This document shows, one piece after another, positions 6,190-9,926 of a stretch of 9,926 bases of DNA. Under the pieces are notes generated by a model, which was given only the letters and a program-made list of their open reading frames with translations, was not told where the DNA came from and searched no databases. The position numbers were made by a program, and so were the translations under genes. The stretch spans positions 1-9,926 of the forward strand of contig QGUQ01000043.1 in assembly GCA_003242195.1 (NCBI GenBank), written 5' to 3'. Each line of letters starts with the position of its first letter. The stretch's first letter is position 1. This stretch comes from Bacillota bacterium (GTDB taxonomy: Bacteria > Bacillota > Sulfobacillia > Thermaerobacterales > Thermaerobacteraceae).

Positions 6190-7323
6190 TCAGCCGGCGT
6201 TGGGGAGCACCACCTGGCGGACCGCCTGCCCCGCGGCCAGCCGGTCGAAACCTTCGTTGATCTCGTCAAGCCCGATACGGTGCGTGATCAGCCTGTCCAC
6301 GGGCAGTCGCCCTGCCCGGAACAAGCGGAGGAACCGCGGCAGGTCGCGACGAGGCACCGCCGAGCCCATGTAAGAGCCACGCAAGACCCGTTCCTCCGCC
6401 GTGACGGTCACCGCTGGAACTGACAGCTGGGCTTCCGGGTGGGGCAGGCCGACCGTCACCGTCGTGCCGCCGCGGCGGGTCGCCCGGTATGCCTGGGCGA
6501 GGACCTGGGCATTGCCGGCAGCCTCGATGGCGTAGTCAGCGCCGCCGCCGGTGAGCTCCCGAACAGCATCCACCGCGTCGGCCTCACGAGCGTTGACGGT
6601 GTGGGTCGCGCCGAGGGCCAGGGCCTGCTCCAGTTTCCCGGGTAATACGTCCACCGCCACGACAGGGTAGGCACCGGCCGCCACCGCCCCCATGACGGCG
6701 GCCAACCCGACCCCGCCGAGGCCGAACACGGCCACGGAGCTCCCGGGTTCGACCCGGGCGGTGTTCACCACGGCGCCGACACCCGTCATCACGGCACACC
6801 CGAAGACGGCCGCCGCCTCGAAGGGAATGTCGGGATCGATCTTGATCAGGGATTCCTCCGCGGCCACCGTGAACTGGGAGAACGCCGACACTCCCAAGTG
6901 ATGGTGCACCGGCTCACCGTGACGGCGGAAGCGGCGCCCGCCCCGGAGGAGCTCCCCGCGGGCGTTGGCCGCGTTGCCCAACTCACACAAAGCAGGCCGG
7001 CCACTTGTACAGTAGACACAGCGGCCGCACATGGGCACGAAGGTGAAGACCACGTGGTCGCCCGGTTGCAGGCCCACCACACCCGGCCCCACCTCGCGGA
7101 CGATGCCCGCGGCCTCGTGCCCCAGGACCATCGGTGTCGGCCGCGGCCGGCTGCCGTCCACCACGGAGAGGTCGGAATGGCAAATACCCGCGGCCCGCAG
7201 TTCCACCAGCACCTCGCCATATCCGGGACCATCCAATTCGACCTCGTCCACAACCACGGGCCGCGATTGGGTGTAGGGGCGCGGCCGCCCCATCTCCAGC
7301 AGGATGGCTGCCCTGGTCTTCAC
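6190..7323 (-). CDS. Zinc-dependent alcohol dehydrogenase (MDR superfamily, class III-like)
   Basis: This is a 377-residue medium-chain dehydrogenase with all key residues. The catalytic zinc ligands are Cys48 (GICHSD), His69-Glu70 (GHEAAG) and Cys176 (VFGCAVMTG). The structural zinc lobe has Cys99, Cys102, Cys105 and Cys113 (MCGRCVYC...ALC). The Rossmann motif GLGGVG is at 201-206, and Asp225 at the end of the next strand suggests NAD rather than NADP. The GCAVMTGVGAV block is typical of the class III / aryl- and long-chain alcohol branch. GTG at 7323 has GGAGGG seven bases before it. The gene begins 15 bases after the lactonase stop and ends 48 bases before the aldehyde dehydrogenase, so the three are very likely one transcript. 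The likely role is oxidation of the hydroxy acid or alcohol released by the lactonase; the substrate itself is not readable from sequence. Confidence 0.93.
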   Translation of the reverse strand: MKTRAAILLEMGRPRPYTQSRPVVVDEVELDGPGYGEVLVELRAAGICHSDLSVVDGSRPRPTPMVLGHEAAGIVREVGPGVVGLQPGDHVVFTFVPMCGRCVYCTSGRPALCELGNAANARGELLRGGRRFRRHGEPVHHHLGVSAFSQFTVAAEESLIKIDPDIPFEAAAVFGCAVMTGVGAVVNTARVEPGSSVAVFGLGGVGLAAVMGAVAAGAYPVVAVDVLPGKLEQALALGATHTVNAREADAVDAVRELTGGGADYAIEAAGNAQVLAQAYRATRRGGTTVTVGLPHPEAQLSVPAVTVTAEERVLRGSYMGSAVPRRDLPRFLRLFRAGRLPVDRLITHRIGLDEINEGFDRLAAGQAVRQVVLPNAG

Positions 7324-7338
7324 CGCGGGTCCCTCCGC

Positions 7339-8175
7339 TCACTCGTAGTAACCTTCGGTGGACTTGACCAATTGGGCGAACTGCTCGGCGTCGTGGCCGA
7401 ACCACACCTGGGACCGGGTCACCTCCGCCAGTCGCCGGATGCGCTCGACCGTCCGGGTATAACCCAGGGAGTCGTAGATGATCCCGGGCAACCGTACCGG
7501 CGGGCCATAGTTGGCAGCGCAGTAGATGGCGTCGGAGGCGAGGATGATGCCGCCCGTGGCGGGGAGCTGTACGTGCAGGCCCAGCATGCCGAAGGCATGG
7601 CCGCTGCCCAGGTTGAGGATCTGGACCCCTTCCACCAGGGGCAGGTCGCCTTCATCACGTCGGACCGGCCGCCAATGCAGCTCGTTGCGAATCCAGGCGT
7701 CGATGTCATCCCAGATGTAGGCGCCCAGGCGCTCGTGCATGGCGTAGAGCTTCAAGGCCCCTGCCAGCTCGTCGTCATGGACGATGATGGTGGACTTGCG
7801 GAAATACTCCAGGCAACCGGCGTGATCCAGGTGCAGGTGCGAGCAGACCACGTAGCGGATATCGTCGGGACGAACACGCAACTGCTCCAGGCGGTGGGGC
7901 AGGTAACACTCCTCGCCGCTGACGATGGGGAACATGTTCTGGGTCTGTTCGGGCCAGCGGCCGTTGGGCCCCATGGCGTTGGGGTTGCAACCGGTGTCGA
8001 ACAAGACCTTGCCATCGGGGTGGTCGATGAAGACGGAGTAGATCGGGAACTCGATCCACTCGGCGGGCCGGTTCGGGTGGTCGCGAGAGGCCAGGGTCGC
8101 CCCGGCGAGCATCAGTGACTTGTCCATCTGCATCCGGCCGCAGTCGAGGACGTACAGCTTCATCCGCGCTGGCAT
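7339..8175 (-). CDS. Metallo-beta-lactamase-fold lactonase (N-acyl homoserine lactonase / gamma-butyrolactonase family)
   Basis: This is a 278-residue MBL-fold hydrolase with the full dinuclear metal site. SHLHLDHAG gives His113, His115, Asp117 and His118; His193 (GSGHAFG), Asp215 (LASDAIY) and His261 (WFGHDAEQ) complete it. The opening KLYVLDCGRMQMDKS and the region VLFDTGCNP are typical of the AHL lactonase group (AiiA, AttM/BlcC). That group opens homoserine lactones or simple gamma-lactones. No signal peptide is present, so it is cytoplasmic. ATG at 8175 is chosen because GGGGGT (8188-8183) lies seven bases before it; a TTG further upstream overlaps that site. The next genes in the operon oxidise alcohols and aldehydes, which favours a catabolic lactonase over a quorum-quenching one. 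This is inference. A zinc-dependent hydrolase of another small ester remains possible. Confidence 0.88.
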   Translation of the reverse strand: MPARMKLYVLDCGRMQMDKSLMLAGATLASRDHPNRPAEWIEFPIYSVFIDHPDGKVLFDTGCNPNAMGPNGRWPEQTQNMFPIVSGEECYLPHRLEQLRVRPDDIRYVVCSHLHLDHAGCLEYFRKSTIIVHDDELAGALKLYAMHERLGAYIWDDIDAWIRNELHWRPVRRDEGDLPLVEGVQILNLGSGHAFGMLGLHVQLPATGGIILASDAIYCAANYGPPVRLPGIIYDSLGYTRTVERIRRLAEVTRSQVWFGHDAEQFAQLVKSTEGYYE

Positions 8176-8514
8176 GGTGCCTACCCCCAATCAAAGGAAC
8201 TTCGGGTGTCCCGCAGGCGGTAGCCCACTACCACGCCGTCCTTACCCGATAGCGTCCTGCCCGTGGCTGCCAGCGCTCGGCTTCTCCTGTGCCTGCCACC
8301 CCCTTCTGCCTCGTCACACCTTCCGCCGCCTGTCGGCTTATGATCTGACCTCGATGGATGTTTCTTCCACCCCGGCGGCGGATCCTCCAGAAGAGGAGCC
8401 GGCGGCCGCAGAACGGGCCACGACCGCCAGCACATCATGGCCGACGTCGCCCCGGTGGCTCCCCGATGGCTCCCGCCTGGCCACGGGGAGCCCGGTCGGT
8501 CCCCCGGTAGAAAC
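8176..8514. other. Intergenic region between the binding protein and lactonase genes
   Basis: These 339 bases contain no credible gene; the open frames are rich in Arg, Pro and Ser and match nothing. The region holds the strong hairpin at 8457-8492. Two small hairpins lie close to the lactonase start: GGTAG/CTACC at 8219-8232, and CGGG/CCCG around a TGT loop near 8203-8213. These two would lie in the lactonase leader RNA. No clear -35/-10 pair was found, so it is unclear whether the lactonase operon has its own promoter here. Confidence 0.45.
8457..8492 (-). terminator. Hairpin after the substrate-binding protein gene, possible terminator or mRNA stabiliser
   Basis: GGCTCCCCG (8457-8465) pairs with CGGGGAGCC (8484-8492) in nine perfect base pairs, and an inner GGC/GCC can extend the stem. 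It begins 22 bases beyond the stop of the binding protein on the minus strand. No T-run follows. It could end transcription, or protect the 3' end of an abundantly translated binding-protein message while allowing read-through into the lactonase operon. Confidence 0.45.
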
Positions 8515-9753
8515 TTACTCCGCGAGTGCCCAGTTATTGTTCCGGACCTCCAGCATCGTGGCGGCGCGGCGATCAAGCCCGTGATGGTCATCGGGGGAAT
8601 AGTTGAAGACGCCCGAGATCCCGACGAGTTCCTTGGTCTGTTCGATCTGGTCGCGCAAGGCCGCCCGGAAGGCCGGGAGATCCGCGGGATCGGCACCGCC
8701 CTGGACGGCGCGTTCGATGGCTGCCTTCAGGATGAGCATGGCATCATAGGCGTGTCCGCCGAAGGTGTTGGCCGTTCCTTCACCGTACTTGCCTTCGTAT
8801 CTCTGCTTGTAATCCAGCAGCACCTTCTTCTGCGGATCGCCGTCCGGCAGCAGCTCGGCCGCCAGCAGCTTGCCGGCCGGCAGCAGCGTGCCCTCCACCG
8901 CCTCCCCGCCCAGCTCGAGGAAGTTGCGATTGGCCACGCCGTGGCTCTGGTAGATGGGCTTGTCGATGCCGAGATCCTTCATGTTCTGCTGGGCCACGTT
9001 GGCCCCCGACGGGATCGCCCAGATCAGGTAGGCGTCGGGGTTGGCGGCCTTCATCCGTACCAGCTGGGCGGATACGTCCTTGTCCGTCCGGGCGAAGCTC
9101 TCGTCGGCGGCGATCTCGATCCCCTTCCTGGCCGCGACCTCCTTGAACGCCTGCCGCCCGCCGTCGCCGTAAGCGTCGTTGAACCCGAGGAAAGCCACCC
9201 GCTTGATGCCGTGGGCGACCATGTGGTCGGTGAGGACGTCCACCATCAGGGAGTCGTTCTGGGGCGTCTTGAACACCCACCTGCGCTCCGCTGCCGGGGT
9301 GACGATCTGGGCACCCGCGGCCAGGGAGATGTTGGGCACCTGGTTCTGTTGAACCGTCTCGATGATGGCCATGCTGCTGGGTGTGATGGTACAGCAGACG
9401 ACCGCCGCCACCTTTTCCTCGCCGATCAGGCGGTTGACCTGGACCACCGCCTGGGTCGGGTCGCTGCCGTCGTCGCGGACGATCCACTCCACCGGGTACC
9501 CGGCGATCTCGCTGAATTCTTCCTTATATAACTCGACGGTGTTGCGCTCGGGTTCGCCCAGGGAGCTGGCGTTGCCGGTGATGGAGACCACGACCCCGAT
9601 CTTGATGGGCGACTTCCCACCACCGCCTCCGCTACCCCCGGCTCCGCCCGCCCCGCCGGGCACTGCCGAGCCGCCGCACCCGCTCCCGGCCACAGCTGCC
9701 ACCAGCAACACCAGAAGCCAGACCGTGGCCTTGTACGACCACCCTCGACGCAT
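8515..9753 (-). CDS. ABC transporter substrate-binding lipoprotein, branched-chain amino acid (LivJ/LivK) family
   Basis: This is a 412-residue extracytoplasmic binding protein. Residues 1-25 form a lipoprotein signal peptide (MRRGWSYK, a hydrophobic core, then VAGSGC), with Cys26 as the lipidation site. A Gly-rich linker covers about residues 27-46. The type I periplasmic-binding fold (Peripla_BP_6) then starts at IKIGVVVSITGNASSLG, followed by VEWIVRDDGSDPTQAVVQVNRLI, VPNISLAAGAQIVTP, WVFKTPQND and RVAFLGFNDAYGDGG. Members bind branched-chain amino acids, amides, urea or aromatic and other acids, so the ligand is open. ATG at 9753 is chosen because it gives a clean signal peptide; the frame continues upstream. 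The permease and ATPase genes are not in view and may lie beyond the right edge. Its position just ahead of the lactonase operon hints that it supplies that pathway, which is inference. Confidence 0.93.
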   Translation of the reverse strand: MRRGWSYKATVWLLVLLVAAVAGSGCGGSAVPGGAGGAGGSGGGGGKSPIKIGVVVSITGNASSLGEPERNTVELYKEEFSEIAGYPVEWIVRDDGSDPTQAVVQVNRLIGEEKVAAVVCCTITPSSMAIIETVQQNQVPNISLAAGAQIVTPAAERRWVFKTPQNDSLMVDVLTDHMVAHGIKRVAFLGFNDAYGDGGRQAFKEVAARKGIEIAADESFARTDKDVSAQLVRMKAANPDAYLIWAIPSGANVAQQNMKDLGIDKPIYQSHGVANRNFLELGGEAVEGTLLPAGKLLAAELLPDGDPQKKVLLDYKQRYEGKYGEGTANTFGGHAYDAMLILKAAIERAVQGGADPADLPAFRAALRDQIEQTKELVGISGVFNYSPDDHHGLDRRAATMLEVRNNNWALAE

Positions 9754-9885
9754 CCCCCAGATCCCCCCATCCGTGCATTCGAGCCATCCGCATGGCCGCC
9801 CCGCCGCTGCCGTCCGCCACCAAGACGTACGTTCCACCTGCACTCCCGAGCCCCGCGGCCCCAATCACCCTGCCCCTCCTCCCAG

Positions 9886-9897
9886 CCCCCCCCCCCC
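9886..9897. repeat. Run of 12 C (12 G on the coding strand) upstream of the binding protein gene
   Basis: An uninterrupted stretch of 12 cytosines lies about 133 bases before the ATG of the binding-protein gene, within a wider C-rich tract. Such runs are prone to slippage and to sequencing or assembly error. No promoter could be recognised around it, and the window ends 29 bases further on. Confidence 0.9.
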
Positions 9898-9926
9898 TCC
9901 TTCCACCCACCCCCGCCACCACTCGA

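Noticed and set aside
4294..6423. A very long plus-strand open frame (709 codons) opposite the aldehyde dehydrogenase
   Set aside because: It lies antisense to an intact enzyme with all catalytic residues. Its translation is rich in His, Arg, Gly and Val, as expected for a GC-rich mirror frame, and no family or ribosome binding site was recognised.
6898..8118. A 406-codon plus-strand open frame opposite the alcohol dehydrogenase and lactonase genes
   Set aside because: It spans two well-supported minus-strand genes and the gap between them, has mirror-frame composition and resembles no protein family.
7339..8175. The lactonase as a quorum-quenching defence gene
   Set aside because: The family includes such enzymes, but no quorum-sensing genes are in view, and the close coupling to two dehydrogenases points to catabolism.
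8437..9531. A 364-codon plus-strand open frame opposite the substrate-binding protein
   Set aside because: It is a mirror frame of a convincing lipoprotein gene, with no independent coding evidence.
1..9926. CRISPR arrays, tRNA or rRNA genes, insertion sequences, prophage or toxin-antitoxin genes
   Set aside because: Reading both strands showed no regularly spaced repeats, cloverleaf-like segments, transposase motifs or phage proteins. The window is a metabolic and transport region.

Overview
The window looks like a piece of chromosome from a GC-rich bacterium, probably of the Firmicutes type (Thermaerobacter/Symbiobacterium-like lineages are a guess). The reasons are a mannose-family PTS, strong GGAGG-type ribosome binding sites, a Gram-positive-style lipoprotein solute-binding protein, and very GC-rich metabolic genes. 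No phage, IS, CRISPR or RNA gene was recognised. Apart from the fragment at the left edge, every real gene is on the minus strand, so the window is transcribed from right to left.

Left edge (1-280, plus strand): the C-terminus of an M20-family amidohydrolase of the N-carbamoyl-amino-acid hydrolase / allantoate amidohydrolase group.

Amino-sugar PTS block (about 357-4340, minus strand): EIIB, EIIC, EIID and EIIA of a mannose/GalNAc-type phosphotransferase system. Next come the frameshifted remains of an N-acetylglucosamine-6-phosphate deacetylase (nagA-like) and then an intact DeoR/AgaR-type repressor. The block is visibly less GC-rich than its flanks. A tandem CGTTT-type site ahead of EIIB closely resembles the AgaR operator, so the regulator at the end of the block probably controls the genes at its start. 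The PTS genes look intact while the deacetylase is broken, so another deacetylase may act elsewhere, or the imported sugar may not need one.

Structured GC-rich gap (4341-4707): no gene, but several hairpins, including a long one that may terminate the next operon.

Catabolic block (4708-8175, minus strand): a metallo-beta-lactamase-fold lactonase, a zinc alcohol dehydrogenase and an aldehyde dehydrogenase, closely spaced in that transcriptional order. Together they could open a lactone, oxidise the hydroxy acid to a semialdehyde and oxidise that to a dicarboxylate. This is the enzyme logic of the Agrobacterium blcABC (attKLM) gamma-butyrolactone pathway, and it is the most interesting feature of the window.

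Right edge (8515-9753, minus strand): a lipoprotein substrate-binding protein of the branched-chain amino acid ABC transporter family, without permease or ATPase genes in view. A hairpin lies between it and the lactonase gene, and a 12-base C run lies in its upstream region.
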